Shown piece by piece: positions 19,931 to 29,240 of a DNA stretch of 64,000 bases. The first letter of the stretch is position 1. Each line of letters opens with the position of its first letter. The stretch is from Verrucomicrobiaceae bacterium (GTDB lineage: Bacteria; Verrucomicrobiota; Verrucomicrobiia; Verrucomicrobiales; Verrucomicrobiaceae): NCBI GenBank assembly GCA_016713035.1, contig JADJPW010000004.1, forward strand, positions 310,001-374,000, in the 5' to 3' direction. Made by a program: the position numbers and the translations under genes. The notes below the pieces were generated by a model. The model saw nothing but the letters and a program-made list of their open reading frames with translations, did no database searches and had not been told where the DNA came from.

Positions 19931-20833
19931 GTGTCCGGCGCTCTTTTGGCGGCGCTGACAGTCGGTGGTGGACTGGTGGTATGGGCGGAAAAAATGGCCG
20001 AAATGTCCGCTCAGGCGGCTGCGGAGCTTGATGGTTTGCGCTCTGAGTCTGATGCGGCAAGGCGTTCTGCTCAGGCAGATGCCGATCAGGCGGCTGTAGA
20101 GGCGAAACGGCGACTGGATGAGTCTGGGGCGAGGTATGAGGATCTGGACTCTCGCTATACGGCGCTAAGCGAATCGGCGGAACGTCGTCAAAGGGATGCG
20201 GAACAGCGCATTGCTGCCTTGGAGGCTGATTTGACTGCTACGCGTGAAGTCGCGGCGAAATTGGCCCGACGCTGGATCGGATCAAAGATCTTGAGATGGC
20301 GCGAGCGCCGAGCAGGCCGTGTGCGGGCACTGGATCAGGCTATGGTGGCCCAGACTGCGCGGGCGAGTGATCTGGATCGGCGATTGGCAGAGGCGCAGGA
20401 GTTTGGAACACGTACCAAGAAGGATCTCGATGAGCGGGATGCGGAGCTGAAACGAGTGGTGAGTGAGCATGAAGCTTTTCTGGCTGAAGGTGGTTTGCAG
20501 AATGAGCTGAACAAGGCTGTGGAATCGAGGGTTCAAAGTGAGGCGAAGCTCGCTCAACTCCAAAAGACGCTCGCTGCGACGGAGAACCGACTGGCGATGG
20601 TGCAGAAGGAATTCATGACGGCGGTGGGGGTGCCGAGTGCGCCGATCAAGACGGTGGAGGTGGTGCGGGCACCTGCTCCAGCGCCACAGGGCGCGGGTGG
20701 GGATCGACGTGTGAAGGAGCTGGAGGAGAAAATCGCCCAATTAGAGGCGGATGCTCGGAAGAAGGCCCGTGAAGACGGTTACAAGATCGCGGAACTAGAG
20801 TATAAGCTGGCAGAAATGGTCGATAAGAAATAA
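19931..20833 (+). CDS. Membrane-anchored coiled-coil protein, function unknown
   Basis: About 300 residues. A short hydrophobic N-terminus (SGALLAALTVGGGLVVWA) is followed by nearly continuous coiled coil rich in Ala, Glu, Arg and Asp (AAAELDGLRSESDAARRS ... RRVKELEEKIAQLEADARK). A Pro/Ala linker (APAPAPQGAGG) lies near residue 240. The anchor looks clipped, and the neighbouring upstream frame (MFLSFIPGLG) could supply the natural start. It precedes an ABC-2-like permease by 41 nt on the same strand, so the two may be cotranscribed. No family was recognised. Confidence 0.55.
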   Translation: MSGALLAALTVGGGLVVWAEKMAEMSAQAAAELDGLRSESDAARRSAQADADQAAVEAKRRLDESGARYEDLDSRYTALSESAERRQRDAEQRIAALEADLTATREVAAKLARRWIGSKILRWRERRAGRVRALDQAMVAQTARASDLDRRLAEAQEFGTRTKKDLDERDAELKRVVSEHEAFLAEGGLQNELNKAVESRVQSEAKLAQLQKTLAATENRLAMVQKEFMTAVGVPSAPIKTVEVVRAPAPAPQGAGGDRRVKELEEKIAQLEADARKKAREDGYKIAELEYKLAEMVDKK

Positions 20834-20874
20834 CCCCGCAGCATGGATGCATCACTTTCTAGCGGAGGGCCAGG

Positions 20875-22590
20875 ATGACGGTGGCAGCTACCACGGGGCT
20901 GCTGGCGCGATTTCACTGGCGGATGCTGGTAAACAAGACCGTGCATGGCCTGCGCCAGAACCGCCTGCTTGCGATCACGGTGGGGACGTTTTTGGCATTC
21001 TACGCGGTGGCGTCGTATCTGATGGTTCGGCGTGGCTTAGATTACATCATGAATATTCCACTGCTGGGGCCGCTGCTGGCAGAGAGGCTGGTTTATCTGC
21101 TGTTTTTCTTCTTTTCGTCATGTTGGTTCTCTCGGAATGCGACGATCACGGGTATGGGCTTGTTCCGGAAAGAAGGATATGGAGTGGCAGGTGGCGCTGC
21201 CGCTTTCTCCACGTAGTCTGGTGATGTGGAAGACGCTCGAGGGGATGTTGTTGGCGAGCTGGGGACCCGTGGTGCTGAGTGCTCCGATTTTGTTGGCGCT
21301 GGGCCGCATTTATGATGCTGGGGCGGGGTTCTTTCTCTCCACGGCTCCTGCTTTGATTTGCCTGGTGGGGATCGCGGCGAATTTATCGACATGGCTGCTC
21401 TTACTGCTGGTGCGGCATGCGCGGCGCTGGTGGTGGCGGCCTTTTGCTGCGTTGGCGGTGATGTTGCTGGGAGCGGCGTTGTGGGAGTTCATGACGTTCG
21501 ATTTCAATGCAGTGCGCACGGGTGATGTGGCGATGGGAGTCACTGAAATCCTGAAGCACACGGAGATCTGCATGCATCCATTGCTACCTAGTTCTTGGGT
21601 TGCTGAGGCGGTATCTCGGACTGGGCGTGGCAGTATGAGCCGGGCGTTGTTTTTTCACCCAGTGCTGCTGAGTCATGCGCTGGTGGCGCTGGTGGTGACG
21701 GGGTGGATGGCGGGAAAATCTTCCCACCGGCGTGGGATCGCGTGATGAGAGGCTGCGCCGACTCGCCGGGCTGAAAATGCTCGCATCACAGCCGAGCCTG
21801 CTCGCGGATCTGAGTGGCTGCGCCGGATGCTGGCTCTGGATCGTGCCTCGTTCGCCATTTTGGAAAAGGAAGTGCGCATTTTTTTACGTGAGCCTGTGCA
21901 GTGGGGCCAATGCGCGATCATTTTCGGCCTGTTGCTGATCTATTCCGCGAATTTACGGCGCATGGGTTATGATCTGCAAAATGCCTTTTGGTCCACGGTG
22001 ATCTGTCACTTGAATCTACTGGTCTGCTGCTTGGCCTTTCGACTTTGACGACTCGCTTTTATGTATCCGCAGTTCAGTCTGGAGGGGCGGAGGATGTGGA
22101 TTTTGGGGCTCTCTCCCTTGCTGCTGCAGCGCATCCTCACTCTCAAGTTGCGCCTAGGGTGCGGGGTGTGCTGGCGCTGATGATGACACTGTTGGTTTGC
22201 CTTTCGGGCTTTCACTGGGCATGCCACCACAGCGTATGCTGTTCCTTGCGCTGGCGATGATGATGATGAGTTATGGGCTCACTTCACTGGCGCTGTCACT
22301 CGGTGCCTTGCTGCCGAATTTCCGCGAGGCGAATCCAGCACGCATTGTTTCTGGCTTTGAGGCACGGTCTGCCTGATCGGCAGCTTTCTCTACATCCTCA
22401 TGGGGATGGCGCTGGTGCTGATCCCTTCCTGGCAGACGCTATCTTCGACGGAAGCCGCGATGCCGCCGCCGAATCTACCTTTAGAGGGACTAAGTCTGGG
22501 GCTACTACTGTTCATAACGGCAGTTACTGGGGGTTCCGTATTTTTTGCAAAAGCAGAATGAAAAATCTGGATTATTTAAGAGATCTATAA
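20875..22590 (+). pseudogene. ABC-2-type exporter permease-like membrane protein, multiple frameshifts
   Basis: ATG 20875 opens WRMLVNKTVHGLRQNR, with TM segments after it. A shift near 21175 leads to MEWQVALPLSPRSLVMWKTLEGMLLASW, the amphipathic-helix-plus-TM layout typical of ABC-2 permeases, and further TMs to about 21740. Around 21830 the second half begins (ILEKEVRIFLREPVQWGQ). YPQFSLEGRRMWILGLSP, readable near 22065-22120, matches the pattern of putative ABC exporter permeases. The end (GALLPNFREANPARI, LIGSFLYILMGMALVLIPS, GLLLFITAVTGGSVFFA) reaches 22590. At least five indels are needed. No ATPase partner is seen next to it. Confidence 0.58.
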
Positions 22591-22626
22591 TATCTAAGGC
22601 GCTGAATAAATAATTGAACGCCTGAT

Positions 22627-23321
22627 ATGACTCGTAAAGCTCCCGCATCTGCCACAGCCACTGTCGCTGCCCCAGGGCACCTTGAAGAGGAACTCCCTCC
22701 ACTTCGATGACGCTCCTGAATTCCGGAGAACGCATCCTCACTGACGACGTCGATCACAAGGTCAAAGTCGCCCAAGAGCAACTCCTCCAACTCCGCATGC
22801 AGCAGGAGGAAATCGAGCGCCAAAAGCAGCACCTCGAGACGCTGCGAGTGAAGCAAGAGCGCTTCGTCGCGGGCAAACGTGATCTTTTGGAAAAAATCGC
22901 CCGCTCTGCGAGCAGCGTGGAGCGTGATCTCTATGACGCTCAAAAGCGTGTCGAAGAGCTCAGTGTCACTCATGACGACTTCAAACGCCACCTCGACATC
23001 CTCAAGAGTCTCCAGCCAGAAAAATGGCACCGGAGCCAAGTGGATGAAGAACTCGACCACGCCTCTGTGCCATCGAAGACGCTGAGGCAGATTATTCCAA
23101 GGGCCTGCGCAGACCTCGAGTCCCTGCGTCATCATGAGTCGAATCCCGTCGCCGCAGCGATGAGCCACCACGCAGCCACCCCTGCGACAGAGGCAGAGAG
23201 CACCGAGCATGCACCGGTGTATGCCACCGGCTCAGAAGAACTGATCATCTGGCTGCGCCGGGGCACGCCTTCACGGCGCGCCGATCGCCGCTCTGCTGTC
23301 GGCTTAGTGCTGGCAAACTGA
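22627..23321 (+). CDS. Coiled-coil protein with hydrophobic C-terminus, unknown; probable N-terminal frameshift
   Basis: The intact frame starts at 22707 and gives 204 residues. Residues 17-115 are coiled coil (EQLLQLRMQQEEIERQKQ ... EKIARSASSVERDLYDAQ). An ATG at 22627 in another frame (MTRKAPASATATVAAP, then EEELPPL) may be the true N-terminus, joined by small indels near 22708. The last 25 residues read RRGTPSRRADRRSAVG, but a neighbouring frame gives a hydrophobic GFAFTAPIAALL-like tail. Together with the next gene it forms a pair of small coiled-coil proteins. Function unknown. Confidence 0.5.
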
Positions 23322-23387
23322 TGTTCTGACAGCGGTCCGTCTTTTTCCCTGAAACTGAAACGCCTCACCTCCCTTCTCGCTCACACC

Positions 23388-23770
23388 ATGGCTCTCTTCT
23401 CTTCTGAAATCGCAAAGTGCGCTCACGCCGTCCGGAAAACCGCGACTGAGTTAGGACGAGCCCCCGCGCCGCACCTCACGAAGCCACGCAGCTTCAGCGT
23501 CAAGCCTCACGCGTGAACGAGGAGATCCACCGCCTGGAGTGCCTCATCGCTGATGCTCCGCGTCTGCAAAAGGCACACCGCTTGGCCACGCTGGACATGC
23601 TGCCACCGATGGAGTCTGCCCCCACAGCCTCACGCCGGAAAAAGAAGCTCACTCTTTCCCAGAAGAGCGTGCAGAACTCCCGCCGCCTCAGCCTCGCGAT
23701 GGAGTGGCTGGTGGTGCTGGTGGTATCGCGGCCCTTAGCAGGCTGGATTCATCAGTGGATGCACCATTGA
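23388..23770 (+). CDS. Small coiled-coil/membrane protein, unknown, one frameshift
   Basis: ATG 23388 begins MALFSSEIAKCAHAVRK. The frame must change near 23470 to enter EATQLQRQASRVNEEIHRLE, which continues to the stop at 23770. The joined protein has about 127 residues: a helical, charged N-terminal two thirds, a basic stretch (SRRKKKLTLSQKS) and a hydrophobic segment (WLVVLVVSRPLAGWIHQW) that could be a C-terminal membrane anchor. It follows the previous coiled-coil gene by about 65 nt on the same strand. No family recognised. Confidence 0.5.
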
Positions 23771-23798
23771 GTGACGCTGATCACTGAAATCCGCCTGC

Positions 23799-24496
23799 TC
23801 AATTCTCCGCCGGAGACTCGTCTGAGCGTTTACCCTTCATAAAGCGGATATCCTCTGCTCGATCAATGAAGACGGTGTCCTCGCAGATGTTCTTCGCGTG
23901 ATCACCGACTCGTTCGAGAAAACGAGCGATGAAAATGAGGTGGATGTATTCCTTCCAAGGCCGCTTGGCGAGTCTCCATCACGGCGATGAGGTCTCGATC
24001 GAGCGCTTTTTCCGCAGCGTCGGTTCTTATCCATTTTACGAGCGGCAGCCGCGGCCTCGGAGTCGCCGTCGATGAAAGCCTGGATGCTAGCCTCCAGATT
24101 GCGGGCACAAAGCTCATACACAGGCTGGATGAGCTTCACCTCGGGTATCTCGGGCAGATTATTGATGATCCGGGCACGCTTGGCGATGCTGCTGGCCTGA
24201 TCCGCGATGCGCTCGATGTTATTCGCCACACGGATGGTGCCCATCACGGCGCGGAGATCATGCGCTGTGGGTTGGAATTTCACCAGCACCTGCATGCCGA
24301 GTTTATCGACGGCTTTTTCCAGCTCGTTCACATCCTGATCAGCGGCGATGGAGGCATTGCAAAGATCTGTATCACGCTCGAGGAGGCCACGCAGAGCACA
24401 GGCGAGATTTTTTCGTGCCATGCTAGCCATTGCCAACACATCTTGGCGTAGGCGGTCCATGGAGGCATTGTAGGTGGAGAGGATATGGTCGTGCAT
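23799..24496 (-). CDS. phoU: Phosphate-specific transport system accessory protein PhoU, frameshifted
   Basis: Starts at ATG 24496 with two PhoU helical repeats: YNASMDRLRQDVLAMASM, the metal-binding motif DQDVNELEKAVDKLG, then VMGTIRVANNIERIADQA and SIAKRARIINNLPE. A shift near 24030 moves the frame so that the second repeat reads EKALDRDLIAVMETRQAA, then EYIHLIFIARFLERVGDHAKNICEDTVFI to the stop at 23799. Both ExxRxxD motifs (ERIAD, ERVGD) are conserved. PhoU restrains the Pst phosphate transporter and PhoR signalling. No pst or phoBR gene lies within this window. Confidence 0.85.
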
Positions 24497-24520
24497 AGTA
24501 GAGCGTGGCGGAAAAGACTA

Positions 24521-25341
24521 TCAGATCACATCTTCATCATGTGACGATTTTGATACAATTTCGAGAGCTTCTTTTGGCTCGCGGCCAGTGCGCTGGCAAA
24601 AGGCGTCGTATGTGATGATCTCAAAGCGCCCGTCCTCTGGCTCGATGATGGCGGTGAGAGACTCTACCCAGTCACCCGAGTTCAGGTAGTGAATGTCATG
24701 CGGTAGTTTTTTATCCGCAGGTGTATGGATATGACCGCAGATGAGCCCTGCACACTGACGCCAGCGAGCGAGCTCCACCACTTGCTCCTCCCAGCGGCCC
24801 ATGGGGCTGACTTTGGCCTTCACCTTGGCTTTGGCCCACTTGGCGAGGGAGAAGGGCTCTTCCCCAGCCGGGCTCGTGCCCAGTCGATGACGCGGTTGAA
24901 GCGGAGGAGGAAATTGTAGCTGTAGCCGCCTAGCTTCGCTAACCAGGCATGATTGGTCGTCACAGCATCGAATCCATCTCCATGAACAATGAGGTAATCC
25001 CCGTTTGCCGTGCTGTGGACGTATTCATTGGTGAGGATGAGATTATCCAGCCGCATAGGGATGAGTCGGTCGAGGATGTCATCATGATTCCCACGCAGGT
25101 AGATGACCTGGGTGTTTTCCTTCTCCATCTTGCGTAGCACGGTGCGCACGAAGCCTGTGTGTGCATGATTCCAGCCCCCGAGACGCTCGAGGTGCCAGGC
25201 GTCGATGATGTCGCCATTGAGAATGAGCTTTTCACAGTGCGTGTGGCGCAGGAAATGGGCCGCCTGCGCCGCTTTGCAGTCCGGCATGCCCAGATGGACA
25301 TCGGAGATGATGACTGTTTTGCACTGGAGCTTGGATTTCAT
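24521..25341 (-). CDS. UDP-2,3-diacylglucosamine diphosphatase-like metallophosphoesterase, frameshifted
   Basis: About 273 residues from ATG 25341, overlapping the GT4 stop by 4 nt (ATGA). Calcineurin-like metal motifs are all present: IISDVHLG (D, H), LILNGDIIDAW (GDxxD), YLRGNHDD (GNHD), DYLIVHGDGFD (GH-like) and, after a shift near 24830, AGLICGHIHTPADKKL (GHxH). The family includes LpxH, which cleaves UDP-diacylglucosamine in lipid A synthesis, but this branch (similar to the UDP-2,3-diacylglucosamine hydrolase-like proteins seen beside glycosyltransferases) may have another substrate. Translational coupling to a GT4 gene suggests envelope glycolipid metabolism. Confidence 0.85.
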
Positions 25342-26456
25342 GCCGATGGGATGACGTGAGTGAGCTCGGACTCGAATTGAGCGATCACGCGGGCCCAGCC
25401 GTAATCGGTGGCGCTTTGCCGTGCGGTGCTGCGCAGGGCGGGATCGGTCCATTTTTCAGCCGCGCGGCCTGTCTGGGCCAAAAAGGCGGCTTCATCGCCC
25501 AAGGGAGCCAACCAGCCATTTTCGGCATTTTTGATGACAAGGCGCGGAGCCGCGTAATCGAAGGCGACCACGCTCAAACCACTCGCCATGGCCTCTAGCA
25601 CCACATTTCCGAATGTCTCACTCATGCTCGGAAAGAGGAATAAGTCCCCACTGGCGTAATGCGCGGCTAAGGGCTCTCCGCGGCAGGCACCGGTATAGAT
25701 CAAATCAGGGTGCTCAGCTTTCATGGCCTCCAGGCGGGGACCATCCCCTACGAAGACCATTTTGGCACCAGGGTGGGCCGCCCGCAGCACATCAAAGGCA
25801 CGCACGGCGAGCGGTAGATTCTTCTCTGGTGCCATGCGCCCGACGTAGATGGCCACAGGTGTCGTTTCGTCAGCGCCCCAGCTTTGTCTCAATGCGATGC
25901 TGCGCTTCGCTGGGCAAAATAGCTCTGTATCCACACCCCGGCCCAAAATACCGACGTTTTGGATGCCCCACTGTGTGAGCATATTTGCCGTGTCTTGGGA
26001 GGGAGTGAGCGTCCGCGCTGTGGCATTGTGGATCGTGCGCAGGATGCTGGAGGCCACCGTCTCCATGCCGGGCAGGTGATAGTCTTCGAGATAGCTTTGA
26101 AAATTCGTATGAAAGCCACTGACCACAGGTATGCGCCGCTTCCCCGCTGCACGTATGGCCGCGATGCCCAGTGGGGTCTCCGTGGCGACGTAGAGCACCT
26201 GTGGATGAAATGCATCGAACAACTCGATCATTTGCCGTGCGGAGCCAAAACCGATGCGCAGACCTGGATACCCCGGCAGAGGCATGGACGGCATGACATG
26301 GCGTGGCAGAGACGGCTCATCCGCACGCGACTCCAGCGTGGTGACGATTTCCACGGTGTGTCCAAGGGCTGCGAGACCATCGCAAAGCGTCTGGAGAGAC
26401 CTAGCCACGCCATTGATGTCCGGCGGGTAGGTGTCTGTGACGATGAGAATGCGCAT
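25338..26456 (-). CDS. Glycosyltransferase family 4
   Basis: 372 residues from the start MRILIVTDTYPPDINGVARS. An upstream in-frame ATG would add 51 unrelated residues. The N-terminal lobe includes GYPGLRIGFGSARQ and VVSGFHTNFQSYLEDY. The C-terminal lobe has VAIYVGRMAPEKNLPLAVRA, KMVFVGDGPRLEAMKAEHPD and SETFGNVVLEAMASGLSVV, the EX7E donor-binding motif of GT4. FHTNFQSY and the overall pattern recall GDP-mannose-dependent alpha-mannosyltransferases of the MgtA/PimB type, which would fit glycolipid synthesis. It is coupled to the downstream phosphoesterase. Confidence 0.92.
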   Translation of the reverse strand: MRILIVTDTYPPDINGVARSLQTLCDGLAALGHTVEIVTTLESRADEPSLPRHVMPSMPLPGYPGLRIGFGSARQMIELFDAFHPQVLYVATETPLGIAAIRAAGKRRIPVVSGFHTNFQSYLEDYHLPGMETVASSILRTIHNATARTLTPSQDTANMLTQWGIQNVGILGRGVDTELFCPAKRSIALRQSWGADETTPVAIYVGRMAPEKNLPLAVRAFDVLRAAHPGAKMVFVGDGPRLEAMKAEHPDLIYTGACRGEPLAAHYASGDLFLFPSMSETFGNVVLEAMASGLSVVAFDYAAPRLVIKNAENGWLAPLGDEAAFLAQTGRAAEKWTDPALRSTARQSATDYGWARVIAQFESELTHVIPSA

Positions 26457-26512
26457 GAGCTTAAACAAACAGCAGGCACGCCCGATGCCAAGCGCCACGT
26501 GTGACGAAAGCG

Positions 26513-27700
26513 TCACTGCGCGGGTGATTTGACCCACTCCAGATTGAACCGTGCGAGCGTGAGTCCCGCACCCGCGAAGCCCGGTTTGTCGCTGCTGCCG
26601 TAAAAGCATAGAATGGTGCCACTCTGCGTTACCGCGAGGTCCGAGTACATGCTGGGGCCGGGCTCTAGCACCTTGCTGAGAGGCCAGGTGCGGCCTTCTT
26701 CGTCACTGATCTTGATGCTGATGTTTTTGCGATCACGGCTGACGCCAGGATCGGCTTTCCCCTTCGCTTTGTCGAGGTTATGCGGGTTGGAGAAGAGCAA
26801 CAGGCTCTTCCCTCCATGGTCATACCGCACCAAGCCGGCCATGCAGATGGGCTCTAGCAGTGCCTGGTCGAAAACGGGCGTGCTCCAGCCCGTGGCACCT
26901 TCTTTGCTGGTGGTGATGAGCCGACGATGCGCCTTCGATTCATTGCGCACGTTTAGCATGACACGCCCATCGCTGAGTTCGATGGCGACGGTCTCGTTCG
27001 GATTGATCCATTCGTCCGTGCAGGGCACGGCGATGTCGCCGGGGAGCCAGGTTTGGCCAGAATCATCGCTAAAGATCGTAGCCGTGACACTGGGGCGATG
27101 TGCATTGCCACCGGTGCCGGTGGAAAGCCACACGGGCACGATGAGGCGGCCCGTTTTGAGCTGGATGCTGTGATTCGGCCCGGTAGCGAGCACCTTCCAG
27201 TCGTAGTGCTTTTTAAAGGAGTCGAAGGTGGAGGTAATTTCGACGGGTTTTGACCATGTGAGGCCATCGTCGCGGCTGCGCTGGTAAAAACAACGCATGT
27301 ACTCGACGCAGAAGGTCATGTGGACGGTGCCGTCGCGGTCCGCAATGAGCACGGGGTTGTTGTAGGTGACGTCTTTGAGATCGACGTTTTTCATGCGCAG
27401 AGCGAAGGGGTTCTTGGTGATCGGTCCTTCGACTTGGGCGATTTTGCGTGGCTTGTCCCACGTCTGGCCCTCATCGGTGCTGCGACGCAGGAGGATATGG
27501 ATGTCGTCCCAGTCACCCCCTTTTCGCCGGGCCTCGCACCAGGCTAATACGGTGCCCTTCGCAGTGACGACGATGCCGGGGATGTGGTAGATTTTATACG
27601 AAGGATCATCGCCGACGTGGAAGAGGTCTTGTTTTTCGAGAAAGGGCTCTGCAGAGAGCCCCGAACTGCAAAGCAGCAGGGTGGCGAGGAGGTGTTTCAT
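26513..27700 (-). CDS. Exo-alpha-sialidase (neuraminidase-like), secreted
   Basis: 395 residues from ATG 27700, opening with a signal peptide (MKHLLATLLLCSSGLSA). The frame stays open far upstream, but that extension is a shadow of the sixA gene. The six-bladed propeller has a (Y)xIP motif (YHIPGIVV; Arg of the usual RIP is His here) and four Asp boxes: STDEGQTW, RDDGLTW, SDDSGQTW, SDEEGRTW. Other expected elements are CEARRKGGDWDD (Arg/Asp pocket) and NVRNESKAHRR. It likely removes sialic or similar acids from external glycans. The His in place of Arg may shift specificity away from true sialic acids. Confidence 0.87.
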   Translation of the reverse strand: MKHLLATLLLCSSGLSAEPFLEKQDLFHVGDDPSYKIYHIPGIVVTAKGTVLAWCEARRKGGDWDDIHILLRRSTDEGQTWDKPRKIAQVEGPITKNPFALRMKNVDLKDVTYNNPVLIADRDGTVHMTFCVEYMRCFYQRSRDDGLTWSKPVEITSTFDSFKKHYDWKVLATGPNHSIQLKTGRLIVPVWLSTGTGGNAHRPSVTATIFSDDSGQTWLPGDIAVPCTDEWINPNETVAIELSDGRVMLNVRNESKAHRRLITTSKEGATGWSTPVFDQALLEPICMAGLVRYDHGGKSLLLFSNPHNLDKAKGKADPGVSRDRKNISIKISDEEGRTWPLSKVLEPGPSMYSDLAVTQSGTILCFYGSSDKPGFAGAGLTLARFNLEWVKSPAQ

Positions 27701-27722
27701 GGAAAAACGAGACTGAAGAGCA

Positions 27723-28301
27723 TCAATCATCTCCATCACCCTGCGAGATGTCGCCGTAGAGCTCTGGGAAGCGACGCTCCAGCGATTTCGGGGTGATGTA
27801 GCCGACAAGCTGGGCCAGATGCCAGTCCGCCAGCCCCCAGTAGGCATGTGGTAGAGCCAGGATGACGGCGGTGCAGGTGGGCATCTTCGGCACACTGGCA
27901 CGGGCGAGCATTTTGTCTGCGAACTCATGCAGGCCTGGATTGTGTCCATAGAGGCAGACGTGCTGCCACTTTTCATCCAGACTGCGTACGGTCTCCAAAA
28001 TGGTATTGGGGGCAGCGAGGTAGAGCTTCGAGTCGAGCAGCAGCGTGTCCGCAGACATGGAGAAGGTCTCCTGCATGATTTTGGCCGTGGTGAGGGCACG
28101 CATGGCCGTGCTGCTGAGTAAGTGATCTGGGCTGGGGAGGAGTTTTTCGCCCCCAGAACCGCCAAAGTAGGTGCGGTGCAAAAATGCGGCGACGGCGGGT
28201 GCAGCTCGCTTCCCGCGCTCGTTGAGCACGCGGTCATGATCTGGCACGCCGGGTTGATCCCAGCTAGATTTGGCATGGCGGATGACCGTGAGGTACTTCA
28301 T
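27723..28301 (-). CDS. SixA-type histidine phosphatase
   Basis: A 192-residue cytosolic histidine phosphatase. It begins with the catalytic RHG-type motif as LTVIRHAKSSW (RHA, as in SixA). Other motifs are DHDRVLNERGKRAAP, LLSSTAMRALTTAKIM (second Arg) and HVCLYGHNPGLHEFA (second His). SixA removes phosphate from His residues of phosphorelay domains or the nitrogen-PTS. A zone of about 35 residues (YFGGSGGEKLLPSPDH) is slightly longer than in E. coli SixA. It lies 22 nt upstream of the sialidase start on the same strand. This is probably fortuitous co-transcription. Confidence 0.85.
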   Translation of the reverse strand: MKYLTVIRHAKSSWDQPGVPDHDRVLNERGKRAAPAVAAFLHRTYFGGSGGEKLLPSPDHLLSSTAMRALTTAKIMQETFSMSADTLLLDSKLYLAAPNTILETVRSLDEKWQHVCLYGHNPGLHEFADKMLARASVPKMPTCTAVILALPHAYWGLADWHLAQLVGYITPKSLERRFPELYGDISQGDGDD

Positions 28302-28355
28302 TCAGCGCGATTTGAGAGCGCCGTTTCTAAGCCATGCTGCTTCGGGTTCAAGGTC

Positions 28356-29099
28356 TTATCTCGTGCCTGTCTCAAAGGGGCTTTTGACATCTGGGGGTGC
28401 GGCAGGCTCTGGGTTAAGTGTGAGGATGTAGGCGACGATGTCGCGGAGCATTTTTTCATCCTCGATAAAGGAGGAGGAGAGGACCATCTTTGCTCCATTC
28501 ACATCCCCCTTCACGGTGCCGCGCTGGCCATTTTTGAATTTCTCGATCTGTGAGATCATGTACCACCCCTGCTGGCCTATGAGTGGCGGGCTACCGAAGG
28601 CCATTTCACCACTCGCATTGTAGCGATGGCATTCCATGCAGCGCTCTTGGAAGCTCAACATGCCATTTGCGAGATCTGCATCTTTGGGCTCACGCTCGAT
28701 GCCTGCGGGCGTCACACGCTCCAGCTTCGCCATGTGGCCTACGACCGCATCGATCTGCTCTGGCTGGAGAGTTTTTGCGATGGCTGCCATCATCAGTGAT
28801 TGCGGGTCCTTGACATCATGGCCACGCCGTCCTTTGCGGAAGCCTTCGATCTGGGGTTTTGAATACCAATCTGGTAGGCCTGCGATGGCGGGCGACTTCA
28901 GCTCTGATTTTCCTTCGCCTTGGGTGCCATGACAGGCTGCGCAGACAGTGTCGAAGATGACTTTCCCGTCCTTTACGCCGGGGGCGAGGACACCAACAGG
29001 CGGCATGGGGGCAGGCGCTGATTCGGCAGAAAAAACGGCGGCACTCGCACAGGCGAGAGCAGCCGAGGCGATGGACAGCGGTATGAGTCGGAGCTTCAT
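28356..29099 (-). CDS. Dihaem cytochrome c (c4-like), exported
   Basis: 247 residues from ATG 29099 (MKLRLIPLSIASAALACASAA, a signal peptide). An ATG 36 nt upstream would add 12 residues. It has two haem-binding motifs, CAACH at 53-57 and CMECH at 154-158. Each is followed by a probable distal Met region (KSPAIAGLPDWYSKPQIEGF with IAKTL; GSPPLIGQQGWYMISQIEKF). The two-domain architecture matches cytochrome c4 and related periplasmic electron carriers that feed terminal oxidases. There is no oxidase gene in the window. Confidence 0.88.
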   Translation of the reverse strand: MKLRLIPLSIASAALACASAAVFSAESAPAPMPPVGVLAPGVKDGKVIFDTVCAACHGTQGEGKSELKSPAIAGLPDWYSKPQIEGFRKGRRGHDVKDPQSLMMAAIAKTLQPEQIDAVVGHMAKLERVTPAGIEREPKDADLANGMLSFQERCMECHRYNASGEMAFGSPPLIGQQGWYMISQIEKFKNGQRGTVKGDVNGAKMVLSSSFIEDEKMLRDIVAYILTLNPEPAAPPDVKSPFETGTR

Positions 29100-29175
29100 G
29101 GCGCAACATAACGCAACAGAGAGAATTTGCTTCACTGCTACACCCTATTTTGCCATGCCTGAGCGTGTCGATGAC

Positions 29176-29204
29176 AAAAAAAGCGCGGGCTTCATGCCCG
29201 TGCT
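29176..29204 (-). terminator. Rho-independent terminator of the PEP-CTERM gene
   Basis: Read on the minus strand, agcacgggc - atgaa - gcccgcgct forms a 9-bp stem (one G-T wobble) with a 5-nt loop. A run of seven T (the aaaaaaa at 29176-29182 on the plus strand) follows immediately. It sits 37 nt past the stop of the PEP-CTERM gene. Confidence 0.72.
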
Positions 29205-29240
29205 CCGTATTTCAGAACTTTTTATCCGTGATTGCCATTT

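Noticed and set aside
27701..28276. N-terminal extension of the sialidase frame to 28276
   Set aside because: This stretch overlaps the sixA gene in another frame and lacks a signal peptide; the Met at 27700 begins a perfect signal peptide.
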